DNA of 64,000 bases from Thermomonospora catenispora. GTDB lineage: Bacteria; Actinomycetota; Actinomycetes; Streptosporangiales; Streptosporangiaceae. The position numbers and the translations under genes are program-made. The notes beneath the pieces were generated by a model. The model had not been told where the DNA came from, did not search any database, and was given only the letters and a program-made list of their open reading frames with translations. The DNA lies in contig NZ_RRYT01000002.1 in NCBI RefSeq assembly GCF_006363815.1, positions 233,756-297,755 of the forward strand. Reading direction: 5' to 3'. The first letter of the stretch is position 1; each line of letters opens with the position of its first letter. Below, piece after piece: positions 1 through 7,912 of the stretch.

Positions 1-2
1 AG

Positions 3-47
3 CTCATCGCCGTGCTCGGCCTGGGCCTGCCCCGCGCGCCGCGCTGA
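3..47 (+). CDS. C-terminal tail of an unidentified CDS (5' end outside window)
   Basis: A forward frame open from the window edge ends at TGA 45-47 and encodes a short tail ending LGLGLPRAPR. It is convergent with the sigma-factor gene, whose stop lies 16 bp further on. Too little is present to identify the product. The hydrophobic stretch before the basic end would fit the end of a membrane protein, but that is a guess. The call rests only on the open frame at the edge and the tight convergent spacing. Confidence 0.35.
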   Translation, partial: LIAVLGLGLPRAPR

Positions 48-63
48 GCCCGGTCCGGCCCGG

Positions 64-1290
64 CTAGCGGCCGGAGAGCGGCTGCGGCGACGGGTTGGCG
101 GCCGGATCGGGGACGTCCACGGGCGGCTCCGTCGGGGGCTCCTCCGGCGGCGTCGACGGAGAGGGATCCGTGACCGGCGGGTCGGTCGGCGTCGGCGCGA
201 CGGGATCGGTCGGCGCCGGGGTCTCCACGCCGCCGGGCGCCGGAGAGGTCGGCCGCTGCGCGCCCGGTGAGGCGGGCGTCGTGGGCGAGGAGGGGCCGGC
301 GTTCCGCCACGGCGCCGACGGAGCGGCCGGGGCGCCGCCGTAGGGGGCGGCCGGATAGGGCCGCACCCCGTACGGGGTGGCGGTGGAGTGCTGCGGCCCG
401 GCCACGCTGGGATCGCCGCCGGTCGCGTTCGGATCGGCGGGACGCGACGTCGCCGTGCTGGGCGCGTTGACCGGCGCGGACCGGGAGACCGACGGGCCGC
501 CCCGGCCGGTGGTCGGGCCGAGCGCGTCCACGTCCGGGCCGCCGGTGTTCTCGGCGCTCGCCCAGGCGGCGACGATGCCGACCGTGGCGGCGGCCGAGGC
601 GGCCAGGCCCGCCACCGCCGACAGGCCCTTGGCGCGTCGCCGGCGCGCCGCCGGGCGGCTCGCGGCGGCCGACCCGATCACCACCAGCGGCGAGGTCGTC
701 GTCACCGTGGACAGCGGCCGCCGCCGCGCGTCGGCGCAGGCGGCCAGCACCTGCTCGCGCAGCCGGTGCGGCGGGCGGTCGGGGACGCGGCGGGCCAGCG
801 TCCGCGGCAGCGTCCCCTTCTCGAACGCGGTGATCAGCTCCGCGTCGTACCGCGAGCCGGGGCGGCGCATCAGCAGGTCCAGCACCGCCCGGTCCAGCCG
901 GGTCCGGGCGGCCTGCAGCAGCTGCCGGGCGGTGTCGACGGCGACGCCGAGCACCGCCGCGATGTCCGGCAGGTCCAGCCATTCGCCCGCCGACAGCACC
1001 AGCACCTCGCGGTGGTCGGCGCGCAGCCCGGCCGCCGCCCACAGCAGCGGGTCGTCGGCGGCGCCGAGCCGGTCCGGACGGAAGGCGCGGTCCGGCGCCC
1101 CGCGGTCCATGCAGATCGAACGGGCCAGCGCATACAGCCACAGCACCTCGTCGCCGCGCGGCGGGTGCCGCATCGCGGCCGCGAACGTGTCGCGGACGGC
1201 CGCCTCCGCGCCGTCCCCCACCAGCGACCAGCAGTAGGCGTACAGGCGGGCGGCATGCGCGTCGTAGAGGGCCTCTGGGGTCCCCGGCAT
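64..1290 (-). CDS. ECF-like sigma factor with transmembrane helix and Pro-rich extracytoplasmic tail
   Basis: 408 aa. Residues 1-70 look like sigma-70 region 2 (EALYDAHAARLYAYCWSLVG) and about 88-137 like region 4 (DLPDIAAVLGVAVDTARQLL), so the N-terminus should bind core RNA polymerase and DNA. A hydrophobic Ala/Val segment at about 221-245 follows, then about 160 residues very rich in Pro, Thr and Ser. That order implies a cytoplasmic sigma domain tethered to the membrane with an outside tail. ECF groups with fused membrane and C-terminal sensor domains are known in actinobacteria. No anti-sigma gene is adjacent, so the tail may be self-regulatory (inference). The start at 1290 has GGAGGA five bases upstream; an in-frame upstream start at 1377 lacks such a site. 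It is divergent from egtA. Confidence 0.75.
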   Translation of the reverse strand: MPGTPEALYDAHAARLYAYCWSLVGDGAEAAVRDTFAAAMRHPPRGDEVLWLYALARSICMDRGAPDRAFRPDRLGAADDPLLWAAAGLRADHREVLVLSAGEWLDLPDIAAVLGVAVDTARQLLQAARTRLDRAVLDLLMRRPGSRYDAELITAFEKGTLPRTLARRVPDRPPHRLREQVLAACADARRRPLSTVTTTSPLVVIGSAAASRPAARRRRAKGLSAVAGLAASAAATVGIVAAWASAENTGGPDVDALGPTTGRGGPSVSRSAPVNAPSTATSRPADPNATGGDPSVAGPQHSTATPYGVRPYPAAPYGGAPAAPSAPWRNAGPSSPTTPASPGAQRPTSPAPGGVETPAPTDPVAPTPTDPPVTDPSPSTPPEEPPTEPPVDVPDPAANPSPQPLSGR

Positions 1291-1379
1291 GTGTCCTCCG
1301 ATCCGGCTGGGACCGCCGGTGCGGACGCGACCGGCGTGAACGGCGGGCGTACCGGTGGAGACCGGACCATAGCGCACTA

Positions 1380-1426
1380 TGTCACATCTGCACAGCGATA
1401 TGACACCTGAGGCAGGTGCGCAGATG
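1380..1426. promoter_or_regulatory. Nested inverted repeats between sigma factor and egtA
   Basis: Arms CACCTG (1404-1409) and CAGGTG (1413-1418) flank a 3-bp spacer. Outside them CATCTGC (1385-1391) pairs with GCAGATG (1420-1426), and TGTCA (1380-1384) pairs with TGACA (1401-1405). The cluster lies in the relatively AT-rich divergent region 1291-1522, about 90 bp from the sigma start and 100 bp from egtA. It is a plausible operator for either gene. No binding protein can be named. Confidence 0.4.
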
Positions 1427-1522
1427 TTCGCATAGATTTCGCGTGATACGTCGATTATTGATCCGGTTCAGCTGGGAAGACCTCCCCAACATCGCTCCAC
1501 GGGGCCCGGAGGGAGGCGGCGT

Positions 1523-2731
1523 ATGCACCGGCTGACCGTCGACGACGTCTACGAGCACGCCCACGGGATCTGTTTCAAGAACGGCCCGCCCGGCACCGTG
1601 GGGGCGGAGACCGAGTGGCTCGTCGTCGACCGGAGGGCGCCCGGGGCGCATGTCGCGGTCGAGAGGCTGCGCACGGTCGTCGAACGGGCCGGACCGCTGC
1701 CCGGCGGAAGCGCGATCACCTTCGAACCCGGCGGACAACTCGAATTGAGTTCGGCTCCCTTCGGGGATCTGGGCGCATTGCACCGGGCGCTCTCGGCCGA
1801 CATCGAACACGTCCGCGCCCGCCTCGCCGAACACGCCCTGGAGCTGACGGGACGGGGCATGGACCCGGCGCGCCCCCCGCGTCTGCAGGCCGACCATCCG
1901 CGCTATGCCTGCATGCGCGACTACTTCGTCGCCACCGGATACGCCGAGGCCGGCCTGACGATGATGTGCAGCACCGCCTCGGTGCAGGTCTGCCTGGAGG
2001 TCGGCGCCGACCCCGCCGACGCGCAGGCCCGCTGGCGGCTGGCGCACGCGCTCGGACCGGTGCTGGTCGCCGCGTTCGCCAACTCCCCGCTGCGCGCCGG
2101 GAGGCCCACCGGCCTGCGCTCCACCCGCCAGGCGACCTGGAGCGTGCTGGACCCGGCCCGCACCCTGCCGGTCGCCTCCGGCCCCGGGGCCGACCCGGCC
2201 GCCGACTGGGCGCGTTACGCCCTGGACGCCCGGGTGATGCTGGTGCGGCCGCGCCCGGGGACCGGGGAGCGCTGGGCCGGAGCGCCCGGCATGACGTTCC
2301 GCCAGTGGCTGGCCAAGGGCGAGCCCGACCGCGACGACCTCGCTTACCACCTGACCACGCTGTTCCCGCCGGTCCGGCCGCGCGGCTGGCTGGAGCTGCG
2401 GATGATCGACGCGCCGCCGCTCCGGTACTGGCCGGTGCCGGTCGCCGTCGCCGCCGCGCTGCTGGACGACCCGCGCGCCGCCGACGCCGCCGCCGAGGCG
2501 ACGGCCCCGGTGGCCGGCCGGTGGGCCGAGGCCGCCCGGGACGCGCTGACCGACCCGGCGCTGGCCCGTGCCGCCCGCGCCTGCTTCACCGCCGCGCTGG
2601 AGGCCCTGCCCCGCCTCGGCGCCGCCGAGCTGACGCCGCTGGTCGCCGAGTACGCCGACCGCTACGTCGACCGGGGCCGCTGCCCGGCCGACGACCTCGA
2701 TCCCGCCCACCTGCTGGAGGCCACGCCGTGA
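1523..2731 (+). CDS. egtA: Glutamate-cysteine ligase EgtA (ergothioneine biosynthesis)
   Basis: 402 aa, the usual length. Makes gamma-glutamylcysteine from Glu and Cys with ATP, the sulfur donor substrate for EgtB. The N-terminal GAETEWLV motif and FEPGGQLELSSAPF are typical of the GCS2/EgtA fold (ATP-grasp-unrelated glutamine-synthetase-like ligases). The ATG at 1523 follows GGAGGGAGGCGGC, a strong ribosome site. It is the first gene of egtABCD and its TGA overlaps the GTG of egtB by 4 bp, implying translational coupling. The gene context makes EgtA more likely than a general GshA. Confidence 0.93.
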   Translation: MHRLTVDDVYEHAHGICFKNGPPGTVGAETEWLVVDRRAPGAHVAVERLRTVVERAGPLPGGSAITFEPGGQLELSSAPFGDLGALHRALSADIEHVRARLAEHALELTGRGMDPARPPRLQADHPRYACMRDYFVATGYAEAGLTMMCSTASVQVCLEVGADPADAQARWRLAHALGPVLVAAFANSPLRAGRPTGLRSTRQATWSVLDPARTLPVASGPGADPAADWARYALDARVMLVRPRPGTGERWAGAPGMTFRQWLAKGEPDRDDLAYHLTTLFPPVRPRGWLELRMIDAPPLRYWPVPVAVAAALLDDPRAADAAAEATAPVAGRWAEAARDALTDPALARAARACFTAALEALPRLGAAELTPLVAEYADRYVDRGRCPADDLDPAHLLEATP

Positions 2732-4047
2732 CACCCGATCTGGCCGAGGACGCGCTGAAGGAGCTGATCGCCGCCGAGCTGGCCGCGGTCCGCGACCGCA
2801 GCCTGGGACTGACCACCCGGGTGCTGGACGACCCGGAGCTGACCGCGCAGGTCTCCCCGCTGATGTCCCCGCTGGTGTGGGACCTGGCCCACGTCGGCAA
2901 CTACGAGGAGCTGTGGCTGCTGCGGGCGGCGGCGGGGATCGAGCCGATGCGGCCGGAGATCGACGACCTCTACGACGCGTTCGAGCACCCCCGCGCCGAA
3001 CGGCCCTCGCTGCCGCTGCTGCCGCCGGACGAGGCCGGCGTCTACATCGGCGCCGTGCGGGCGAAGGTGCTGGACTCGCTGGAGCGCATCCGCTTCCGCG
3101 AGGACGACCCGCTGGTCGCGGGCGGATTCGTGTACGGGATGGTGATCCAGCACGAGCACCAGCACGACGAGACCATGCTGGCCACCCACCAGCTCCGCAC
3201 GGGCGCGCCCGCCCTGACCGACCCCGACGAGCCGCCGCCCCGGCCCGCCGGCGGGCCGTTCCCGGCCGAGGTGCTCATCGAGGCCGGGCCGTTCGAGATG
3301 GGCGCCTCCGACGACCCGTGGGCCTACGACAACGAGCGCGGCGCCCACATCGTCGACCTGCCCGCCTATTACATCGACACCTTCCCGGTCACCAACCGGG
3401 AGTACCAGGCGTTCATCGAGGCCGGCGGCTACGACGACCCCCGCTGGTGGACCCCCGAGGGCTGGCGGTGGCGCTCCGCCCGCGACCGCCGCGCCCCCGG
3501 GTTCTGGCGGCGCGAGGGCGACCGGTGGCTGCGCCGCCGCTTCGGCCGGATCGAGCCGGTGCCGCCGGACGAGCCGGTGCAGCACGTGAGCTGGTACGAG
3601 GCCGACGCCTACGCCCGCTGGGCGGGCAAACGGCTGCCCACCGAGGCCGAGTGGGAGAAGGCCGCCCGCTGGGATCCCCTCGCCCGGCGCTCCCGCCGCT
3701 TCCCCTGGGGGGACGTCTACGAGGAGGGGCGCGCCAACCTGGGGCAGCGGCGGCTGCGGCCCGCCCCGGTCGGGTCGTTCCCCGCCGGGGCCTCCGCGTA
3801 CGGGGTGCAGCAGATGCTCGGGGACGTGTGGGAGTGGACCTCCTCGGACTTCGCCCCCTACCCGGGCTTCCGGGCGTTCCCCTACAAGGAGTACTCGCAG
3901 GTCTTCTTCGGGTCCGACTACAAGGTGCTGCGCGGCGGGTCGTGGGCGACCCACCCGCTGGTCTGCCGGGGGACGTTCCGCAACTGGGACTATCCGATCC
4001 GCCGGCAGATCTTCACCGGGTTCCGCTGCGCCCGTGACGCCGGGTAG
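2728..4047 (+). CDS. egtB: EgtB, hercynylcysteine sulfoxide synthase (non-haem iron)
   Basis: 439 aa. Joins gamma-glutamylcysteine to hercynine with O2 to give the sulfoxide conjugate. An N-terminal DinB-like domain supplies the expected iron ligands: His55 (in WDLAHVGNYEEL) and an HX3H pair, His142 and His146 (QHEHQHDET). The C-terminal half is the formylglycine-generating/sulfatase-modifying fold (RGGSWATHPLVCRG, FTGFRCA). The GTG start at 2728 gives a 4-bp overlap with egtA; other in-frame extensions run through egtA in another frame and are shadows. All expected iron ligands are present, so it should be active. Confidence 0.95.
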   Translation: MTPDLAEDALKELIAAELAAVRDRSLGLTTRVLDDPELTAQVSPLMSPLVWDLAHVGNYEELWLLRAAAGIEPMRPEIDDLYDAFEHPRAERPSLPLLPPDEAGVYIGAVRAKVLDSLERIRFREDDPLVAGGFVYGMVIQHEHQHDETMLATHQLRTGAPALTDPDEPPPRPAGGPFPAEVLIEAGPFEMGASDDPWAYDNERGAHIVDLPAYYIDTFPVTNREYQAFIEAGGYDDPRWWTPEGWRWRSARDRRAPGFWRREGDRWLRRRFGRIEPVPPDEPVQHVSWYEADAYARWAGKRLPTEAEWEKAARWDPLARRSRRFPWGDVYEEGRANLGQRRLRPAPVGSFPAGASAYGVQQMLGDVWEWTSSDFAPYPGFRAFPYKEYSQVFFGSDYKVLRGGSWATHPLVCRGTFRNWDYPIRRQIFTGFRCARDAG

Positions 4048-4055
4048 GCCCGCCG

Positions 4056-4796
4056 ATGTGCCGCCATCTGGGCTACCTCGGCCCGCCCCGGACCCTGGAG
4101 TCGCTGCTCTTTCAGGGCCCGCACTCGCTGGAGGTCCAGTCGTACGCGCCCCGCATGACCTGCGGCAACCTGCTGAACGCCGACGGGTTCGGCGTCGGCT
4201 GGTACCACCGGGGGCGGGCGGTGCGGTTCCGGCGGGCGCAGCCGATCTGGACCGACCGCTCCTTCCGGGAGATCGCCGCGACGGTGACGGCGACCTGCGC
4301 GGTGGCGGCGGTCCGCTCGGCCACCACCCGCTTCCCGGTGGAGGAGTCGTGCGCCCAGCCGTTCCGCGCGGGCGGGCGGCTGTTCAGCCACAACGGCGTG
4401 GTGACGGACTTCGACGGGGTGGAGGACAAGCTCCGGGAGCTGGCCGGGGACCTGTCGCATGCGCCGGACGCCCGCGCCCCCGTGGACTCGGCGCTGGTGT
4501 TCGCGGTGGCGGCGCGGCGCTGGCGGGAGGGCGCCGCGCTGGGCGAGGGCCTGGCCGACACCGTGGCCGCCGTGGCGGCGCTCTCGCCCGGCCGCTACAA
4601 CCTGCTGGCCGCCGACGGGACCGCGCTGGCCGCCACCGCCTGGGGCGACTCGCTGTTCGTCCGGAGCGGTCCCGGAGAGGCGCTGATCTCCTCCGAGCCC
4701 CTGGACGACGACCCCGCCTGGCGCGCGGTCCCCGACCGCAGCCTGGTCGTCGTCGACCGGGCCGACCTCGCCGATGTCCGCATCACCCCCCTGTGA
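4056..4796 (+). CDS. egtC: EgtC, gamma-glutamyl hercynylcysteine sulfoxide amidohydrolase
   Basis: 246 aa. Class II glutamine-amidotransferase-like Ntn hydrolase that removes the glutamyl group from the EgtB product. The sequence starts MCRHLGYLG, so Cys2 becomes the N-terminal nucleophile after Met removal. GNLLNADGFGVGWY and the LFSHNGVV segment are the expected substrate-pocket motifs. It lies 8 bp after egtB and is followed by egtD. The start is fixed by the need for Cys at position 2. Confidence 0.93.
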   Translation: MCRHLGYLGPPRTLESLLFQGPHSLEVQSYAPRMTCGNLLNADGFGVGWYHRGRAVRFRRAQPIWTDRSFREIAATVTATCAVAAVRSATTRFPVEESCAQPFRAGGRLFSHNGVVTDFDGVEDKLRELAGDLSHAPDARAPVDSALVFAVAARRWREGAALGEGLADTVAAVAALSPGRYNLLAADGTALAATAWGDSLFVRSGPGEALISSEPLDDDPAWRAVPDRSLVVVDRADLADVRITPL

Positions 4797-4799
4797 CCG

Positions 4800-4825
4800 G
4801 TGAAGGAGGACGGTGAAGGAGGACC
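4800..4825 (+). repeat. Tandem 13-bp duplication carrying two Shine-Dalgarno cores before egtD
   Basis: GTGAAGGAGGACG (4800-4812) is followed directly by GTGAAGGAGGACC (4813-4825), 12 of 13 bases identical. Each unit holds AAGGAGG and a GTG. The second AAGGAGG serves the egtD GTG at 4827, four bases after the core. The GTG at 4800 is an in-frame alternative start adding nine residues. Confidence 0.7.
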
Positions 4826-4826
4826 G

Positions 4827-5783
4827 GTGGACCGCTTCCTGACCGCAGACGACCTCGACAAGGCGCTCCGCCGGGACGTGGCGGCGGGGCTGACCGCCAC
4901 TCCCAAGGCGCTGCCGCCCAAGTGGTTCTACGACGAGCACGGCAGCCTGCTGTTCGAGGAGATCACCCGGCTGGATGAGTACTACCCCACCCGGCGGGAG
5001 CGGGAGATCCTGCGCGTCCGCGCCGCCGAGATCGCCGCCGCCACCGGGGCGCAGACGCTGCTGGAGCTGGGCGCCGGGTCGGGGGAGAAGACCAGGCTGC
5101 TGCTGGACGCCCTGTCGGCGGCGGGCACGTTGCGGACGTACGTGCCGGTGGACGTGTCCGGCGACTTCCTGGCCGCTGCGGCGGCCGGGATCGCCGCCGA
5201 CTACCCGGACCTGGTCGTGCGGTCGGTGGTCGCCGACTACGAGCGGCATCTGCACCTGCTGCCGTCCGGGCCGCGCCGGCTGCTGGTGTTCCTGGGCGGG
5301 ACGATCGGCAACTTCGCCCCGGCCGAGCGGATCTCGTTCCTGTCGGGGGTCCGGGCCGTGATGGAGGACGGCGACGCGCTGCTGCTCGGCGCCGACCTGG
5401 TCAAGGACGCCGGGCGGCTGGTGCGCGCCTACGACGACGCCCGGGGCGTGACCGCCGAGTTCAACCGGAACGTGCTGCGCGTGATCAACCGGCGGCTGGG
5501 GGCCGACTTCGACCCCGGGGCGTTCGAGCACGTGGCGCTGTGGGACCCCGACAACGAGTGGATCGAGATGCGGCTGAGGTCGGCCGCCCGGCAGACCGTG
5601 CGGGTCGCCGACCTGAAGCTGACCGTGGAGTTCGCGGCGGGAGAGGAGATGCGCACCGAGATCTCCGCCAAGTTCCGCCGCGAGCGCCTCGCCGCCGAGC
5701 TGAGGGCCGCGGGCCTGGCCCTGCAGGCGCTGTGGACCGACGGGGCGGGGGACTTCTCCCTGTCCCTGGTCCGCCCCGCCTGA
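4827..5783 (+). CDS. egtD: EgtD, histidine N-alpha-trimethyltransferase
   Basis: 318 aa, close to known EgtD (about 320). Methylates histidine three times with SAM to hercynine, the first committed ergothioneine intermediate. [19 protein letters not shown] near the N-terminus and the SAM loop [15 protein letters not shown] are the family hallmarks. GTG 4827 is chosen because it puts the conserved [14 protein letters not shown] segment at the usual distance from the N-terminus and has AAGGAGG upstream. It is last in the egt set. No egtE (PLP C-S lyase) follows, so sulfoxide cleavage must be done by a protein encoded elsewhere. Confidence 0.94.
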   Translation: MDRFLTADDLDKALRRDVAAGLTATPKALPPKWFYDEHGSLLFEEITRLDEYYPTRREREILRVRAAEIAAATGAQTLLELGAGSGEKTRLLLDALSAAGTLRTYVPVDVSGDFLAAAAAGIAADYPDLVVRSVVADYERHLHLLPSGPRRLLVFLGGTIGNFAPAERISFLSGVRAVMEDGDALLLGADLVKDAGRLVRAYDDARGVTAEFNRNVLRVINRRLGADFDPGAFEHVALWDPDNEWIEMRLRSAARQTVRVADLKLTVEFAAGEEMRTEISAKFRRERLAAELRAAGLALQALWTDGAGDFSLSLVRPA

Positions 5784-5811
5784 CCGGTCGCGGCCGCACG
5801 GCGCCGACCGG
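5784..5811 (+). terminator. Hairpin directly after egtD
   Basis: CCGGTCG (5784-5790) and CGACCGG (5805-5811) form a perfect 7-bp stem around a 14-nt GC-rich loop, starting at the base after the egtD stop. There is no T run, which is common for actinomycete terminators. Confidence 0.4.
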
Positions 5812-5913
5812 GCGCCGGGACCGTGCAGGAGGGCGGGAGACCCGCCGGAACGAGGGAGGGAGGTCCATGATCCGCCGGGCGGAGACCGCCGGTGGGCTGT
5901 CGGTGCCCCGACG

Positions 5914-5919
5914 TAGGGT
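5914..5919 (+). promoter_or_regulatory. Leaderless -10 hexamer for the LacI-type gene
   Basis: TAGGGT is followed by exactly seven bases and then GTG 5927. This is the usual geometry of actinobacterial leaderless promoters, where transcription begins at the start codon. No clear -35 is seen. Confidence 0.5.
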
Positions 5920-5926
5920 TGACGGC

Positions 5927-6937
5927 GTGCGCCGGGGGCGAAAACGGGTGACGATCCGCGAAGTGGCGCAGGCGACCGGATTGTCGCCTGCGGCGGTGTC
6001 GTATGCGCTGCGCGGCATCCGCACCTCCGAGGAGACCCAGGAACGCGTCCGCGCCGCCGCCGAGGAGCTGGGGTTCGCGGCCCACCCGATCGCCCGGGCG
6101 CTGGCGCTGGGTCGCAGCGGCATGATCGGGGTGCTGTGCGGGTCGCTGGAGGACTACTGGCAGCAGTCGCTGGCGATCGGCATCGGCCGCGCCCTGTTCG
6201 GCCGGGACCGGTACGCGCTGATCCTGGACGCTGCCGGCGACCCGGAGCGGGAGCGGGAGCTGGCGCGGCGGCTGCGGGACCAGCGGGTGGACGGACTGAT
6301 CGTCCAGTCGCTGGATCCGGCCGCTCCGCTGTGGGCCGAGCTGGCCGAGGCGCTGCCGGTGGTGTCCATCGGCGACGCCCTGCACGGCGGGCGCTCCCAG
6401 GGCGAGGTGGTGTTCGACAACAGGACGGGGGTCACGCAGGCGCTGGAGCACCTGGCGGCGCTCGGGCATCGCCGGATCGGGGTGCTCACCTCCACCCAGC
6501 CCAGCACCCCCGACCGTCCCGCGGACCGGTATGTGAACGCCGAGGCCGGGCGGTTGGAGCTGGAGGTCACCTCGGCCGTCGCCTCCCAGTCCTGGACGGA
6601 GGCGGCCGAGACGGCGCTGGAGATGCTGGCCGGACCGGACCGGCCCACCGCGGTGTTCTGCTTCTCCGACTCCATCGCCTACGGGGTGTACGCGGCGACC
6701 CGCGCGCTGAAGCTGCACGTCCCCGGGGAGGTGTCGGTCTGCGGCTATGACAACCACCCCATGTCGGCGCTGCTCACCCCGCCGCTGACCACGGTGGACT
6801 GGGACATCGACGGCGTGGTCGACGCCGCCGTCCGGGTCGTGGTGGACGCCGTGGACGGCCGTGCCGGGGGTCGTCGCCGGGTGGTGCGCTCCCCGGCGCT
6901 GCGGGTCCGCGACTCCACCGGCCCGGCCCCGAGGTGA
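5927..6937 (+). CDS. LacI-family transcriptional regulator
   Basis: 336 aa. The helix-turn-helix VTIREVAQATGLSPAAVSYAL lies right at the N-terminus, followed by a periplasmic-binding-protein-like effector domain (GVLCGSLEDYWQQSLAIGIG, GYDNHPMSALLTPPLTTV). The effector is probably a sugar or other small ligand; it cannot be read from sequence. Start choice: GTG 5927 sits seven bases after a TAGGGT -10 motif and gives the normal LacI N-terminus. An upstream ATG at 5867 has a strong GGGAGGGAGG site but adds 20 residues with poor codon use (CGA, CGT, AGG, GTT). It lies between the egt and osmoprotectant operons with no obvious sugar genes, so its target is unknown. Confidence 0.85.
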   Translation: MRRGRKRVTIREVAQATGLSPAAVSYALRGIRTSEETQERVRAAAEELGFAAHPIARALALGRSGMIGVLCGSLEDYWQQSLAIGIGRALFGRDRYALILDAAGDPERERELARRLRDQRVDGLIVQSLDPAAPLWAELAEALPVVSIGDALHGGRSQGEVVFDNRTGVTQALEHLAALGHRRIGVLTSTQPSTPDRPADRYVNAEAGRLELEVTSAVASQSWTEAAETALEMLAGPDRPTAVFCFSDSIAYGVYAATRALKLHVPGEVSVCGYDNHPMSALLTPPLTTVDWDIDGVVDAAVRVVVDAVDGRAGGRRRVVRSPALRVRDSTGPAPR

Positions 6938-6946
6938 GGGGCCGGG
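6922..6946 (+). terminator. Hairpin with the LacI stop codon in its loop
   Basis: CCCGGCCCC (6922-6930) and GGGGCCGGG (6938-6946) form a perfect 9-bp stem. The 7-nt loop ends with the TGA stop (6935-6937). Five Ts occur at 6960-6964, further away than in a classical intrinsic terminator. Confidence 0.5.
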
Positions 6947-7054
6947 CGGCGCGGGGCGATTTTTCCGCTATTCGAGTCGTTAAAGTGGGTAAATTCTGTC
7001 CATTCCCGACCGAGCAGAGCACGGCGCTGCGGCGCCCGAGGACGTGAACGAGAC

Positions 7055-7912
7055 GTGATCACCTTCGACGGCGTGACCAAGCGCTATCCCGACGGCACCG
7101 TGGCGGTGGACGGACTGGACCTGGAGATCCCGGTCGGGCGGATCACCGTGCTGGTCGGCCCGTCGGGCTGCGGCAAGACCACCACGCTGCGGATGATCAA
7201 CCGGATGGTGGAGCCCACCGCGGGCACCGTGACGGTGGACGGCCGGGACGTGCGCGGCGTCGACCCGCCCACCCTGCGCCGCGGCATCGGCTACGTCATT
7301 CAGCAGGCCGGGTTGTTCCCGCACCGCACGGTCGTCGACAACATCGCGACCGTGCCGTACCTGCTGGGGTGGGACAAGAAGAAGGCCCGCGCGCGGGCGT
7401 ACGAGCTGATGGAACGCGTCGGCCTGGACCCGGCGCTGGCCCGCCGCTACCCCGCCCAGCTGTCGGGCGGCCAGCAGCAGCGGGTCGGGGTGGCCCGGGC
7501 GCTGGCCGCCGACCCGCCGATCCTGCTGATGGACGAGCCGTTCAGCGCCGTCGACCCGATCGTGCGCGCCGGGCTCCAGGAGGAGTTCCTGCGGCTCCAG
7601 CGCGAGTTGGAGAAGACGATCGTGTTCGTCACCCACGACATCGACGAGGCGGTCAAGCTGGGCCACCGCATCGCGGTCTTCCGGGTCGGCGGCGTCCTGG
7701 CCCAGTACGCCACCCCCGACGAGCTGCTGGACCGGCCCGCCGACGACTTCGTCGCCGACTTCCTCGGCGGGGAGCGCGGCATCCGCCGGCTGCGCTTCTT
7801 CAAGGAGCTCGACGAGGAGGAGGCCGCCGGCGGCGGGACCGCGGGCGGCCGTACGGGGTCCGGGGGCACCGCGGCCGGGGGCGACGACCGGACCGCGGCG
7901 GCGGGGCGGTGA
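7055..7912 (+). CDS. opuCA: Osmoprotectant ABC transporter ATP-binding subunit (OpuCA/ProV type)
   Basis: 285 aa. Walker A GPSGCGKTT (about 35-43), signature LSGGQQQR, Walker B ILLMDEPFSAVD and the switch His in FVTHDIDEA are all intact. It energises import of glycine betaine, choline or a similar quaternary amine. The C-terminus is a Gly/Thr-rich tail without a recognisable CBS pair, so it may lack the CBS ionic-strength sensor of some homologues. GTG 7055 is first of four genes; its TGA overlaps the next GTG by 4 bp. An AT-richer stretch at 6960-7000 (TAAATT at 6990-6995) may hold its promoter. Confidence 0.88.
   Translation: MITFDGVTKRYPDGTVAVDGLDLEIPVGRITVLVGPSGCGKTTTLRMINRMVEPTAGTVTVDGRDVRGVDPPTLRRGIGYVIQQAGLFPHRTVVDNIATVPYLLGWDKKKARARAYELMERVGLDPALARRYPAQLSGGQQQRVGVARALAADPPILLMDEPFSAVDPIVRAGLQEEFLRLQRELEKTIVFVTHDIDEAVKLGHRIAVFRVGGVLAQYATPDELLDRPADDFVADFLGGERGIRRLRFFKELDEEEAAGGGTAGGRTGSGGTAAGGDDRTAAAGR

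Noticed and set aside
1615..4047. An 810-residue frame that includes EgtB at its end
   Set aside because: The first half is an out-of-frame reading of egtA; EgtB starts at GTG 2728 with the 4-bp overlap.
5867..5926. Upstream ATG start for the LacI-type gene with a strong Shine-Dalgarno sequence
   Set aside because: The added 20 codons use rare triplets and precede the normal LacI N-terminus, and a TAGGGT-N7-GTG leaderless start lies just after. It remains an alternative.
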